Source: Cervus elaphus (Eukaryota; Chordata; Mammalia; Artiodactyla; Cervidae). Taken from it: a stretch of DNA of 64,000 nucleotides. The stretch spans positions 127,135,669 to 127,199,668 of the forward strand of contig NC_057819.1 in assembly GCF_910594005.1 (NCBI RefSeq). Reading direction: 5' to 3'. Made by a program: the position numbers and the translations under genes. The notes beneath the pieces were generated by a model. The model was not told the origin of the DNA. It searched no databases and saw only the letters and a program-made list of their open reading frames with translations. Each line of letters begins with the position of its first letter. Position 1 is the stretch's first letter. Positions 46,601 to 56,369 of this stretch are shown one piece after another.

Positions 46601-49600
46601 TTTTTTCTTTAGGTTTAGATTTTTTTAATTGAATTTATTTTTGGCTGCACTGGGTCTTCATTGCTTTGCGAGGGCTTTTCTCTAGTTGTGGTACACTGAT
46701 TTCTCTTGTTGCGAAACACGGGCTCTGGGCACTTGAGCTCAGTAGTTGTGGCTCTTGGGCTTAGTTGTTCCTTGGCTTGTGGAATCTTCCCTGACCAGCA
46801 ATTAAACCAACATCCTCTACACTGGCAGGTGGATTCTTAACCCTTGAACCAGGGATGTCCCAAAATGTATTTTCTTAAAGCCTACAAAGAATTCCAATTA
46901 TGATTTGGTTAATAAATTAGAGCCAACTATGGGACTTCCCTGGAGGTCCAGTGATTAGGATTCCATACTTTCTATGTGAGGACTGCAGGTTTGATCCCTG
47001 GTCGGGGAACTAAGATCCCACATGCTACATAGGGGGCCTACAAAGTAAAATAAAAACCATAGCTAATTAATAATGAAAAGCTTGCAGGTAATCTACTAGT
47101 CATGTATGTTGTTTCCTATCCACAAATAGGCAAAGAAATGTTTTAGTGTAGTTCTTTTTTCCATACCATTTCTGATCTTAGTGCACAGTTCTCACGAAGA
47201 AGCAAAAATGTGCACAAAGTGTCCACAAGGCCTTTTTTTTTTCAGAGCATGTTGGTGCATTTGGTGTTCCCATCTGGTGATGTGGCCGCACCATCCAGGT
47301 CACTGCGCCCTGATCCCCACCTCTGGGCAGCCTGGGCAAACAACGCCTTACCCAGGCTGCAGGTGGCAAGTTCGCTCTCTCCGCAGTCTAGTTTCAAAGA
47401 GAGGAAAAAAGCAAAATGTGGGTTGTCTTAAGTTTAGTTTTTCTTTTATCTCATGAGGCGTTCATATTTTAAGTGTGCCAAGGGAGATCAGTGTGGCCTT
47501 GGCACTTCTCTCGAAATGAAAAAAATCTCCTTTTCAAGGTGGATTATTGACCTTACTTTTAGGTCTTTGTATATGTGTGCTCTTGATTTTTAATGCCAAG
47601 CGAGGCTGGATTTCCCTGGGACTCTAGTGGTTATGACTCTGAGTTTCCAATGCAGAGGATGTGGGTTCAATCCCTGGTTGGGGAACTGAGATCCCACATG
47701 CTGTGCAGTGCAGCCAAAAATATTTTTTTTTTCTTTTAAATAGTCATAAGAGAAAATAGAGACTTCCCTGGTGGTCCAGTGGCCTAGACAGCAAGCTTCT
47801 ATTCCAGGGGGCCCAAGTATGATCCCTGACCAGGAAACTAGATCCCATATTCGACAACTAAGAGTTCACATGCCTCAACCAAGACCCTGTGCAGCCGAAT
47901 AGATTTATTTAAAAATAAAAAATTAAGTTAAAAGTTAAAAAATAAAATAAAATGCGAGACAAGGTTACAGTTAGCTCTACACACTGCTTTCTGGGTAATT
48001 TCGTTTATTATCGTGGCTGTCCCCAAAAGGGCGTTTCCAGTAGAACCCTGCCATCTTTAATGCTTTAACCCCGAAGCCTTTAACCCTGAAGCCATTAGTG
48101 CTGTTTTCTTGCTAGGATCAATCTCTACCATGTGTAAGCTGATTATCCGTTGATTTCATTGTCCCCGCGTCCCTCACCTGATGGCTCCCAGGTCCTGGAA
48201 ACTCAGCGTGTCCCAGATTGAACTTAGCCTGTACCACTCCAGACACCGAACCTGCTTCTCCCCATTCTTTATTCATGATCTGGGCAAGCCACCCATTAAT
48301 GTAAACATCTTTCCTAATTTCACCTAATGTATAGTAAATGTATATTGTCTAATGTGTAGAAAATATATTTTCCTAATGTCTGACAGTAAATGACAAATTC
48401 TTTGAGATGGCTGCTTCTGTTTGTGACAGCTAGGCACCTCCTTCTGTATAAATTATGCACGTGGAAAATAGGGCTAGCAAGTGCTAGACATAAATAATTT
48501 ATAACTAAGCTCCTAAATGATGAATTGCGCTGTGTATCTCTGTGGATGGCTGCCCCTGTGTGTTTTCATGTTGATGGGTAACTTTCAAGGGTTCCTCCTA
48601 GATTGCTTTGGTTTTGGCTGCTTTTACCCTCCAGGGGCTTTCCAGGTGGCTCAGTGGTAAAAGAATCCACCTGCTAATGCAGAAGACACGGGTTCAATCC
48701 CTGGGTCAGGAAGATTCCCTGGAGAAGGAAATAGCAACCCACTCCAGTATTCTTGCCTGAAAAATCCAATGGACAGAGAAGCCTGGCAGGCTACGGTCCC
48801 CGGGGTCCCAAAGAGTCAGACACGACTTAGGAATTAAAATAACAGCAACGACTCTCAAATAATGTTTTCCTGCTTGCTGGTTAATTAAAGAATTGCCTCA
48901 CTTTGTGGCAAGGGATTTTATCCATGTTGTTTTGTTTAATGTGTTTCTAGACCAAAGCAACTCCATGTGTAGAAAATCCAAAAAAATGAATGTTTGATTC
49001 CATTTTCCTGTTAGAACTTTCTGCCTTTGTTGCTGTGGCTTCTTCACAGGCTAAAAGTGCTGAATCTCATTTTTTTAGAGTTTTCTGTAAACCTAAAAAA
49101 TTGAAACATTTATCCTAGCCATATAACACATGAAGAAGACTTGCTGATTCGTAAGTTCTTTGTATTAATCCAAGAACTGGGGTATATGAGAGCATTGATA
49201 GAATATGTTATGGCTGAGTCACTCACTTTTGAACAGTTTACCTTTATGGGAGAATTAGGTTATAGAAATGTGGGCTAAGAAGCATTTGGGGTTTGTTGTT
49301 GTTACTATTTTGTTTTTATTGACATATAGTTGATTTACACTGTGTTAATTTCTGCTGTCCAGCTAAATGGTTCTGTTTGTATATGTACATTCTTTCTGTA
49401 CTCATTTCCATTGTGGTTTATCACAGAATATTGAGCACAGTTCCCTGTGCTATGCAGTAGGACCTGTTGTTGATCAGTCTGTGAGAAGCATGAGTTTAAT
49501 CAGATCTGGAAAGTGTTCCCAGATGGAATGGGCCGTGTTACCTAAGCCTCGGTTACTTATTGCCATCGTGTCCTGGCTTGGTTCCTCCAGCTGTCTGGAT

Positions 49601-50224
49601 AAGGCAGTTGGAGATCCTGACCCTGGCTGCAGACTGCCTCTGGTTAGTGTAGAGTTGAAAATATTCCTGCTTCCTGGCTGGTCAAGGTGGGCCCTGACTG
49701 ATGTCCCTGTAATCTTGGCCATGAAGACTGCTAATGAATTTGGGACTAGGGTGTATATGCGTGTCTGTGTCTTTCAAAATCACTAAACTTGTCCAGTTAA
49801 GCAATATAATCTGTGTGGTATGTGAGTGCCCAGTTGCTTAGTTGTGTCTGACTCTTTGAGACCCAGTGGACTGCAGCCCGCCAGGCTCCTCTGTCCATGG
49901 AATTTTCCAGGCAAGAATCTGTGTAGTAGTTGATTGGTAAAGCCTGGGGCAGTATTACTTAATTTGTATTTTCCTATTAAACCATCATTTTAAAGCAAAT
50001 ATGGAACATAAGGAGCCTTCATTGTGGAGGGTGTTGGAGGTATACATGGAATTGGCAGGGAAATCCTGAGACTACTGTGTTTGGGTATGAGCTGGTGTAA
50101 GAAAAATCTAGGCAAAGGAACATATGTGTGTGTGTGCATGCTGATACCTGCAGTTAAGATTCATGAGTACATGCAGAGTAAGGAATAACCACTTCAAGTG
50201 TGAGGGAAAAAATTCAGGAACAAA

Positions 50225-50275
<51 letters not shown>

Positions 50276-50913
50276 TTAATGTGCATTGTGGGGCCTTCTG
50301 GTCTTTTGCTTCTTGGTATGATAGGCAGATCATGGTAAAGATTCAATTAAGAATGTCAAAAGGGACTTCCCCGGTGATCCGGTGGTTAAGAAGCCGACTG
50401 CCAATGCGGGGGACGGGGGGATTTGATCCCTGGTCTGGGCAGATCCCACATGCCACAGGGCAACTAAGCCCGTGTGCTGCGACCTCTGAGCCAGCACGCC
50501 ACCACAAGAGAAGTCCTCAGTCGCTGCAACTAGAGACACCCCACATGAAGTATAGCCAAAAAAATAGAATGTCAAAAGGAACACAGTGATCTATTTTATA
50601 TTTGATATCTTGGGTTCTCACTGCTAGGATTTTGCGTATTTTGTGCCTTTATCCCCAATCAAGAGAAGAAAATTTTCCTAGGGTTAGAAATGGCTCTAAT
50701 TGTTTGTTGAAGGGTTAACATTTTTTTTTTTTTCCCCCTGAATCGGCTTGTTCACTTGGCTTAGTTTGACTGGTTTCTGTCTCTCGCCCTCTAGGAAGCT
50801 ATTTTGCCAGCCACTTCATTATGGGAGGAGAGAAGTTTGATTCAACTCACCCTGAAGGCTACTTGTTCGGAGAAAACAGTGATCTGAACTTTCTGGGGAA
50901 CAGACCAGTGGCG
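31605..50913 (+). CDS. RNF157: RNF157, E3 ubiquitin-protein ligase, first two coding exons (gene continues beyond the window)
   Basis: Seen: exon 1 at 31605-31692 and exon 2 at 50795-50913, joined in phase 1 across a 19.1-kb intron, giving the first 69 residues. They start MGALTSRQHAGVEEVD and continue with YRYPPKSGSYFASHF and HPEGYLFGENSDLNFLG, matching RNF157. Its paralog MGRN1 starts differently (MGSILSRR). Gly2 with Ser6 fits an N-myristoylation signal. Known: RNF157 is a RING-type ligase highly expressed in brain, linked to neuronal survival through APBB1/Fe65 and to cell-cycle signalling. Its RING lies in later exons not present here. Start choice: ATG in GGCC-ATG-G context (G at -3 and +4) with conserved N-terminus. 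The next exon is not found before 64000. Confidence 0.95.
31693..33425. other. 5' part of RNF157 intron 1
   Basis: CpG-rich until about 32160, then AT-richer unique sequence without recognised repeats. No alternative exon with good borders was spotted. Confidence 0.5.
33430..33680 (-). mobile_element. Long-form CHR-type SINE, antisense, incomplete
   Basis: TTTATTTGACTGTGTTGTC lead, GACCAGGGATCGCATC box, and loss of the AAGTCC end. Confidence 0.75.
33698..33822 (-). mobile_element. CHR-type SINE, antisense, diverged
   Basis: TTTTTTGGCCGGGCAGTGCAG lead and TGGACCATCAGGGCAGTCC end. Confidence 0.8.
33835..33960 (-). repeat. MIR-like fragment, antisense
   Basis: GAAAATGGAGACTCAGAGAA and AAGGTTACCCAGCAAGTTAG. 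33960-35400 holds no further recognised repeat apart from T-rich runs. Confidence 0.65.
35403..35690 (+). mobile_element. L1 LINE 3' end, sense
   Basis: AACCAACAGGGACCTACTC, TACATGTATATGTATGGCTG and TATACTTCAGTACAAAATAA blocks ending in an A-rich tail; 5'-truncated. Confidence 0.8.
35697..35938 (+). mobile_element. CHR-type SINE, sense
   Basis: Inserted at the A-rich end of the preceding L1; TCAAAATGGT/TCAGAATGGT flanks. Contains an extra repeated GATCCCGCGTGCTGCGG segment. Confidence 0.85.
36112..36325 (-). mobile_element. Bov-tA SINE, antisense
   Basis: GTTGTTGTTTAGTTGAGAAG start, CCCAGGGATCGAACCCTC box, GAGCCACCAGGGAAAC end. Confidence 0.9.
36382..36610 (+). mobile_element. CHR-type SINE with long AT-rich tail, sense
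   Basis: AAGTAGGT at 36382-36389 and 36603-36610 flank it. The head is GGGACTTCCCTGAAAGTCC. Confidence 0.85.
37085..37640 (+). repeat. Old interspersed repeat (family not assigned) interrupted by an L1 3' end
   Basis: GGGTTCTCCAGAGAAAGAG ... ATTGGATGAAGCCCACCCAC ... GCCAAGTTGATATAAAAAT is a block common in mammals. An antisense L1 tail (GGGGTATAACCAGTTAACAA, AGGTGAACGGCAAAGGG) is inserted at about 37285-37405. Confidence 0.65.
37645..37762 (-). mobile_element. CHR-type SINE, antisense, diverged
   Basis: TTTTTTGGCTGTGCTGCAG lead and CACTGGATCACCAGGAAATTCCC end. Confidence 0.83.
38215..38430 (+). mobile_element. Bov-tA SINE inside L1, sense
   Basis: Close to consensus from GGGACTTCCCTGGTGGCTC to GGACACGACTGAGTGACTTC, so a young insertion. 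Confidence 0.93.
38827..39040 (+). mobile_element. Bov-tA SINE inside L1, sense
   Basis: GGGCTTCCCCGGTGGCTCAG to GAGTGACTAAACAAC; a second, independent insertion into the same L1. Confidence 0.92.
40706..40917 (+). mobile_element. Bov-tA SINE, sense
   Basis: Placed just after the L1 3' end; GGGCTTCCTTGGTGGCTCAG to CACGTCTCAGTGACTAAAATG. Confidence 0.9.
40927..41052 (+). mobile_element. CHR-type SINE, sense
   Basis: GAGGACTTCTCTGGTGGTCC head, then an A-rich tail leading straight into a second L1 fragment. Confidence 0.87.
41053..42385 (+). mobile_element. Second 5'-truncated L1 LINE, sense, split by a BovB fragment
   Basis: Repeats the ORF2/3' UTR order of the preceding L1 (GATTGGGCAGAGTTCTTTG, CAACAGTAAAAGAGACAAC, ACCTCAATAAAGACTG) but begins more 3'. 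BovB 3' sequence interrupts it at 41666-41875 in antisense. Confidence 0.83.
41666..41875 (-). mobile_element. BovB 3' end fragment inside L1, antisense
   Basis: GTTGTTCAGTCGCTCAGTC to GCATCAAGGTCTTTTCCAAC. Confidence 0.9.
42390..42558 (+). mobile_element. CHR-type SINE, sense
   Basis: GAGACTTCCCTGGTGGTCC head at the second L1's tail; CCGGCACAGCCAAATACAT end. Confidence 0.9.
42611..42930 (+). mobile_element. Long-form CHR-type SINE, sense
   Basis: GGATTTCCCTAGTGGTCCAG head with the extended AACTACTGAGCTTGTGC ... CACCACGAGAAGG body. Confidence 0.9.
43083..43193 (+). repeat. GGAT/GGGT tetranucleotide tandem repeat
   Basis: About 27 imperfect 4-bp units (GGAT, GGGT, GAGT) in RNF157 intron 1. 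A plus-strand frame through it yields only Trp/Gly/Met/Asp-rich low complexity. Confidence 0.9.
43612..43790 (+). mobile_element. CHR-type SINE, sense
   Basis: GGGACTTCCCTGGTGGTCTAG head, body with ATCCTGCACCCCACAGCTG, A/C-rich tail. Confidence 0.88.
43868..44095 (+). mobile_element. Headless long-form CHR-type SINE, sense
   Basis: Only the distal body is present: GCCTGTGCTCCAGAGCTC to AGACCCAGCACAACCATAAA. 5'-truncated. Confidence 0.8.
44320..44562 (+). repeat. MIR element, sense
   Basis: Nearly full-length: ATAATGGTTAAGAGCACAC, AACTGTGTGACCTTGGAC, CCTTACAGGGTCATAAGG. Confidence 0.82.
44603..44725 (+). mobile_element. CHR-type SINE, sense, internally deleted
   Basis: GGAATTCCCTGGTGGTTCAG head with part of the anticodon-like region missing before CCTAGTCAAGGAAC. 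Confidence 0.8.
44950..45212 (-). mobile_element. Long-form CHR-type SINE, antisense
   Basis: TTTTGGCTGCGCTGGGTC to GGACTGCCAGGGAAGTCCCC. Confidence 0.9.
45715..45832 (-). mobile_element. CHR-type SINE, antisense
   Basis: TTTTTTGGTCATGCCTCAAG lead and CACCTCCAGGGAAGTCC end. 45213-45714 is AT-rich and unannotated. Confidence 0.87.
46010..46600. repeat. Cluster of three old L1 3' fragments
   Basis: 46010-46185 antisense (GTGGTTAAAAATGCATAAC, CCGCCTTAACCATTTTC); 46195-46435 sense (CAACAAGGACCTACTATAT, CATTTCAATAAAAATTTTTC); 46455-46600 antisense (TTGAGATATAATTGACAAAT). Confidence 0.7.
46615..46862 (-). mobile_element. Long-form CHR-type SINE, antisense
   Basis: TTTTTGGCTGCACTGGGTC, GGGCTTTTCTCTAGTTGTGG, ending ACCAGGGATGTCCC. 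Confidence 0.87.
46931..47055 (+). mobile_element. CHR-type SINE, sense
   Basis: GGGACTTCCCTGGAGGTCC head; AAGATCCCACATGCTACAT tail part. Confidence 0.87.
47606..47740 (+). mobile_element. CHR-type SINE, sense
   Basis: GGATTTCCCTGGGACTCTAG head and CAGTGCAGCCAAAAATA tail. 47060-47600 contains no recognised repeat or exon. Confidence 0.87.
47760..47935 (+). mobile_element. CHR-type SINE, sense
   Basis: AGACTTCCCTGGTGGTCCAG head, CCCTGTGCAGCCGAATAG, A-rich tail. The following unique stretch to 48630 shows no exon. Confidence 0.88.
48635..48840 (+). mobile_element. Bov-tA SINE, sense
   Basis: GGGGCTTTCCAGGTGGCTC to AGTCAGACACGACTTAGG. 48850-49280 after it is unique and AT-rich. Confidence 0.9.
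49290..49480 (-). repeat. L1 3' end, antisense
   Basis: TTTTTATTGACATATAGTTG, CACTGTGTTAATTTCTGC and CTGTGCTATGCAGTAGGACC are reverse-oriented L1 tail blocks. Confidence 0.75.
49826..49922 (-). mobile_element. Partial BovA SINE, antisense
   Basis: CCCAGTTGCTTAGTTGTGTC to TTTTCCAGGCAAGAATC; less than half a full unit. Confidence 0.83.
50228..50272 (+). repeat. (AT)n dinucleotide microsatellite
   Basis: About 22 uninterrupted AT units, roughly 520 bases upstream of RNF157 exon 2. Confidence 0.97.
50351..50579 (+). mobile_element. CHR-type SINE, sense, with perfect target-site duplication
   Basis: The 13-bp repeat GAATGTCAAAAGG at 50351-50363 and 50567-50579 encloses it. It is the last repeat before RNF157 exon 2. 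Confidence 0.93.
50795..50913 (+). CDS. RNF157: RNF157 coding exon 2
   Basis: Acceptor CGCCCTCTAG at 50785-50794 behind a pyrimidine-rich tract; donor GTATGG at 50914. Enters in phase 1, leaves in phase 0. Encodes SYFASHFIMGGEKFDSTHPE and the YLFGENSDLNFLGNRPVA block. Confidence 0.96.
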
Positions 50914-51272
50914 GTATGGTTATTATCTGTTTACTTTCACTCGGGGCTAAGTGGCCGAGTCAAATGGTCTTGTCAAAATAAGTTTGTAATTGCTGGTTCA
51001 GCAGTGTCTGCGGCTTGGTCTGAGTTGAGAGGAGCCAGACTGCAGCCTCTTTGGTGGAGCAGGGTCTCCTGGCACCAGAGGCTGCCCCGTGGAAAAGTAC
51101 CCGGTCTGCCTGAGGGTGAGGACAGCTCACAAAACGCAGCTCTCCTTGGATCTGCCCCTCTGAAGCTCTGCCTAAACGCCACCTCTGCAGACTTCCCTTG
51201 CCCGGTCCCTAGCTTGTCCGCACCTTGCTTTTCATTCCTCTTCATAGCAACTAATACCACGTTGTTGTTTTT

Positions 51273-51640
51273 CAGTCAATAAATCATGTCTAACTCTTTG
51301 CAACCCCATGGACTGCAGCATGCCAGGCTTCCCTGTCCTTCACTATCTTCTAGAGTTTGCTCAGATTTCATGTTTATTGAGTCAGTGATGCTATCTAACC
51401 ATCTCATCCTCTGCTACCCCCTTCTCCTCCTGCCTTCTTTCTTTCCCAGCATCAGGGGTCTTTTTCAATGAGTCAGCTCTTTGCATCAGGTGGCCAAAAT
51501 ATTGGAGCTTCAGCATCAGTCCTTCCAATGAATATTTAGGGTTGATTTCCTTTAGGATTGACTGGTTTGATCTCCTTACAGTCCAAGGGACTCTCAAGAG
51601 TCTTCTCCAGCACCACAATTCGAAAACACCAATTCTCCCT
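51273..51640 (-). mobile_element. BovB 3' end fragment, antisense
   Basis: About 370 bases from TTTTCAGTCAATAAATCATG to TTCGAAAACACCAATTCTCC, including the GTCCAAGGGACTCTCAAGAG block. Old L2-like sequence follows at about 51770-51930. Confidence 0.9.
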
Positions 51641-52023
51641 AATACCACATAAGCTTCTGTTGCCTTGTCACCTCTATTATCTGCCTTTTGCATCAGAATG
51701 TACATTTCCCAGGGCAAGGGGGCTGTGCCACTGTCGAAACCCAGCACCCAGAACAAAGCCTGGGACATTGTGATAAGCCTTTCATAAAGATCTGTTGAAT
51801 GAATGACTGACAAATTTCCCCTCAATATCTGAGTTGATATCAGACTGTCTCTCTCTCCATTCATTCAACTCATTCCATAAACGTTTATGGGGCATTTTCT
51901 CTGCACCCAGCATGAAGCTTTGCAAAAATAGCTGCCATGTGGCTACTGAGTGGCCATTTTGTGCTAAGGAAGGCCCTAGAGACTTTTCAGACATTATTTC
52001 TTATCTTCATCAAGACCCACTTT

Positions 52024-52150
52024 AGGACTTCCCTGGTGATCCAGTGGTTAAGATTCCACACTTCCAATGCAGGGGCCAGGGTTCAATCCCTAATCCGGGT
52101 ACTAAGATCCCACATGACATGTAGCAAGGCCAAAAAATAAATAAATAAAA
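52024..52150 (+). mobile_element. CHR-type SINE, sense
   Basis: AGGACTTCCCTGGTGATCC head, AATAAATAAATAAAAAC tail. Confidence 0.88.
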
Positions 52151-52260
52151 ACAAAACTATATTTTAAAAAACCCTACCTGTCAGAGAATTTATTATCAAT
52201 ATTATTTTGTAAGCAAGAGAACTTGAGGTTCCAAGAGCTGAACAGTGGTAATAGCCTTTG

Positions 52261-52470
52261 TTGTTGTTTAGTCGCTAAGTCGTGTCCAACTCTTTTGTGA
52301 CCCCATGGACTGTTGCCCGCCAGGTGCCTCTGTCCATGGGATTTTCCAGGCCAGAATACTAGAGTGGGTTTCCATTTCCTTGTCCAGAGGATCTTGCTAA
52401 CCCAGGGATTGAACCCATATCTCCTGTAGTGCAGGCGAATTCTTTACCGCTGAACCACCAGGGAAGCCCA
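52261..52470 (-). mobile_element. Bov-tA SINE, antisense
   Basis: TTGTTGTTTAGTCGCTAAGTC to GAACCACCAGGGAAGCCC; both ends present. Confidence 0.92.
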
Positions 52471-52855
52471 GTAGCCTTTGTGAAGTGCACACTGTGTTCC
52501 AGGCCCTGTTCAAAATGCTTTCAGAAAATTTTCCCCAAAGCCACATAACTAGATCTGCCTAGCCACCGATCAATAACCTTTCCACTGCTTCTCTTTGCTC
52601 CAAAATATCCTGCTGTTCTCTAGAAACTCCTATTTTAGTGGGGCAGGCCAAACACAGGAACAAGAGATATTTCAATAGCAATCAAGGTCTGAAAGGGCTG
52701 GGATTCTGTAGGTATAGAGAGTGGGGGAGGGGACTCGCAAGGGCCGATGCTTTGGTGCCGGTTTTGAGAAGGAGGCCTTGGAGGATGGCTGGGTTTTCGT
52801 GAGGTGGGTGGGCGTGGGGCTTCCCAAGGGGGAGGCACAGAGCCCAGGCGTGAAA

Positions 52856-52960
52856 GCATTCACGTTTCTGTCGAATCAGCAACCATTTACTGAGAAACTA
52901 CTGTGTGCCAAGTACTGTGGTCGGCGCTGGGGATACAAAGCTGAAATGAGCATGGTTTGT
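52856..52960 (+). repeat. L2 LINE 3' fragment
   Basis: CAACCATTTACTGAGAAAC, ACTGTGTGCCAAGTACTG and CGCTGGGGATACAAAGC blocks; orientation not secure. Confidence 0.6.
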
Positions 52961-53245
52961 CCCTCCCCTGGAACAAATAAGGAAGCCAGTCTGGCATGAG
53001 TGGACCTTTCCTGGTGGAGAAGCAAGATTGGAAAAGTAGGTGGGGGCTCCGTTCCCTCAAGACGTGTTCCACTCTCTCCCATAGGCTCTGGGGAAATACG
53101 TTTTTTAGGCTGATGAGCACCCCAGAGAAATCATTTATTTTTTGGTCTTTAGGAAGGTTAATCTGATGACGATTTTCCATCTGGAGCTTTAATTAAAAAG
53201 CATTTTGGTTGTTGATGGTTTTTATTGTTTTCTTCCTTTCTATCT

Positions 53246-53440
53246 GGGCTTTGCTGATGGCTCAGAAGATAAAGAATCTGTCTGCGATGCAGGAGACCCA
53301 AGTTCGATCTCCTGGAGACGGGAATGGCAACCCAGTCCAGTATCCTTGCCTGGAAAATTCCATGGACAGAAAAGCCTGGGGGGTCTATAGTACATGGAGT
53401 CACAAAGAGTCAGAAACAACTGAGCGACTAACAACACCTT
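53246..53440 (+). mobile_element. Bov-tA SINE, sense
   Basis: TGGGCTTTGCTGATGGCTC to CAACTGAGCGACTAACAAC; a small deletion near the B-box. Confidence 0.9.
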
Positions 53441-53476
53441 TCTTTCTGGAGTGACAATACCCCCACCACACCCCGG

Positions 53477-53670
53477 TGCTGTGTGCTCAGTCGTGTCCAA
53501 CTCTTTGAGATTCCATGAACTGTAGCCACCCCTCACCCCCCCAGGAATTTTCTAGGCAAGAATGCTGGGAGTGGGAAGCCATTTCCTTCTCCAGGGGATC
53601 TTCCCCACTCAGGGATCAAACCTGCATCTCCTGCATTAGTAGATGGATTCTTCACTGTGCCACCTCAGAA
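53477..53670 (-). mobile_element. Bov-tA SINE, antisense
   Basis: GCTGTGTGCTCAGTCGTGTC to GTGCCACCTCAGAAACC. It lies head-on to the previous sense copy, about 35 bases away. Confidence 0.88.
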
Positions 53671-53679
53671 ACCAATTCT

Positions 53680-56030
53680 TAGTTGAACAGTACTTTCAAA
53701 ATACCAAGTACTTTCTGCTTCACAGTTAATTATGACAACTCATACTTATCAAATGTCTACTGTCTGATTTTTCTACTGTTACCTTAGCCTTTAGAGTGGA
53801 ATGATCTTTTTTTCTGCTTGAGTCAGATAAGAACTCCCTTACTTCCTGGGAGTGGGCTCATGCTTGAAAAATACCCTTTTTTTTCACAGGGACTTGGACA
53901 TTTGCATCCACTTCTTCCTCCCTTTTTTCTTTCCTCTGGTGTCAGAATAGTTTATATACTTTTTTTTTTTTAATATACTTTATTAAAGTGTAGGTTTAAA
54001 AAAAATCTTTTTCAGGCCATAAAGGTGAGTTTAAAACAAGGGAACACTTCTTTAGGCTCATTTTGAGGTTGATGCTGGCCGACAAACCTCCCCAAAGTAT
54101 AACCGTCTTGTTTACACTTCTGTGAGCCCGTGAATGACCGAGCTCTTCCAGGAGCCCCGGAGAGCAGCATTGACCTTCACTTGCAGGCTTTCTCCCAAGG
54201 AAGCATCAACATTGGCCTTTTTGTTGTTGTTTTTGTGGACCAGTCATTAAACATGCTTCATGTTGCACAGAGCAAATGTTTTCAGAGGACATCATCGTTT
54301 CACGTTAAGAAAGCAAATCGGAGTAACTTCAAAGAGGGAGGTGGAAGTAGAGAATGCAACACGTTTCCCTTTGCTTTTTCCCTTTCTTGGTTAATAATAG
54401 CTAACATTTAGTGAACCCTTACCATTTGCCAGGCCCGGTTGTTCCAAGTTCTCTGTATGTGTTAACTCTTTGTGTCCTTGTTAATGCAAGTTCAAAGGTG
54501 ATGCACAGTGGGGCCAAACTGAAACGTCAGAGTTTGGAGCAGAGAAAGGTTTATAGCAGGACCATGCAAGGAGATGGGTGGCTCATGCTGTGAAAAGCTT
54601 CAACTCTCCAAAGAGTTTCGGCACAGCGCTTTGGAATGGCCGGGGAGGCAGGGGTGGGCGGTGTTGTGAGGTATGTGATCGCCTTGTGCAGTTCTCTGAC
54701 TGGCTGATAAGGAGGGAGCAGGGGTTGTCACAGGGGTTCCCTTTAACAGTCCTCAGGCTCCAGGAGGCCTGGGGCTGTGTGCTTCTGATCATCAAGTAGT
54801 TCTTCCATTTGGTGGGAGTTTTTTCAGATCTGCAAAACAACTCAGGAAATTTGCATCAAATACTATTATCAAGGTGCTTCAGAGAGGAGCTGAAGCAGAG
54901 GATATGGGGGAAGGCCTGTCCAGGGAAGGCCCCATAGGGTCCTGCTCGGTTACAGCCTCACACCCTAACGAGGAAGGTCCTGATTGGAAAGCCTGGAAGT
55001 GACTGACGCAGGATTTGAACCCAGCAGTCCAGCTCCAGAGCCTGGGGTCCCCTGCCCTTTGCTGCTGGTCAGGCTGGGAGTACTCAGCACCCTGCCCACA
55101 TCCTGTCTGTGAGTCTGAGTAGATCCTTGAGGGCAGTTTGTGAAACGTGGGGAGAGTAGCCAGCGTGGCCGTGACACGTTTTCACAAGTATCTCTTGAGA
55201 GAGTTTGTATTTGGTGTGTAATTCCACCGGCTGGCCTGACCTTGGCCGCCTGCTGTTACCGCACGTCAGCTTGTTTAGGGGAAGGCCCAGCGACTGAAGG
55301 CTGACTGGTCACTTGAGTTCTCCAGAGCTGACCTCTACTCTCTACTAACATATCCCAGTGTCGGTAGATGGGCATCGGGTTGCAGAGGAAAGAGAACAGC
55401 CTTATAAAGCCATCCAGGAGACCGGGGCAGGAACGGCTCCTCTTTCCAAAGAGATGGGGACATAATATGTTGAAATACATGGTTAGATTAGATTATAAAG
55501 GCCATAGACTTCCTGGCTTCTGGGACTTGTTGTATTTCCTGTCATCTTCTGAATGATCAGACGTAGATGAGTACCATTCAGCAGTGGCTCGGCCTGTAGT
55601 TTTTACTGAAGCTCATCTCCCGCTTAGGATAATCCATTCGTCAAAGTCAGATGTATTATCAAGTCTTCAGGTCAGATTTAAAGAACCAGAGTGTGTGTGT
55701 ATATGGAAGGACAGTTGGAGAGAGGTCAGACTCAAGATTGCAAATTTTACATACATCTTACTGTTGCAACCCTGGCAATGAAGATTGCAACCCAGACTCT
55801 GCATCCCTGGCAAGGGTCCATCACTCAGGCTCTCAAATTACCCACTTGTAATGGGGAGGCTGTTCTGACTTTGTAGGAATGTCATGCTTGAAAAATGCGT
55901 TGGAATTGCTGGAGGAAGAGATGTATGCGACAATGTTAGCTATACTCGCTAGCCTTTCAGGTTGGTTCTTTCTGCACTTACAGTTCTGGGTGGAACACAT
56001 ACTCACTTTTTTTTTTTAAGTTAATTTTGA
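53680..56030. other. Mostly unique stretch of RNF157 intron 2
   Basis: A MIR-like trace at about 54395-54480 (ATAGCTAACATTTAGTGAAC). The rest shows no recognised repeat and no convincing exon. It is the longest low-repeat segment of this intron in the window. Confidence 0.5.
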
Positions 56031-56059
56031 GTTAATTTTTCTCATTTTATGTCATTTTT

Positions 56060-56168
56060 TTATTTTCTTGGCCAAGCCACGTGGCAGGTGGGATCTTAGT
56101 TCCCAAACTAGGGATTGAACTCATGCCCCTTCCAGAGTCTTAACCACTGGACCACCAGACAAATCCCC
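56060..56168 (-). mobile_element. CHR-type SINE, antisense, diverged
   Basis: TTATTTTCTTGGCCAAGCC lead and GGACCACCAGACAAATCCCC end. Confidence 0.8.
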
Positions 56169-56369
56169 TCACCGGTTGTTAAGTAACTATCTCAAGCAGT
56201 GAACAGGGCTTCTACAGGTCCTTCTGCTCTGGTCTCTGTATAGAGGAGATGAGATGGTGGTGTTTGTACATCACAGTTGAGGCCACCTTCCCCTTCCCTA
56301 GATGGCAGAAGAGCTGATGCTAGGTTTTTGGTCCTTTATTGCATTAGATCTTTTTTTTCTTTAAGAGTT

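Noticed and set aside
50914..51282. Continuation of the RNF157 exon 2 frame past the donor for about 120 codons
   Set aside because: The conserved protein sequence ends at the GTATGG donor; the extension has no resemblance to RNF157 and is intron sequence.
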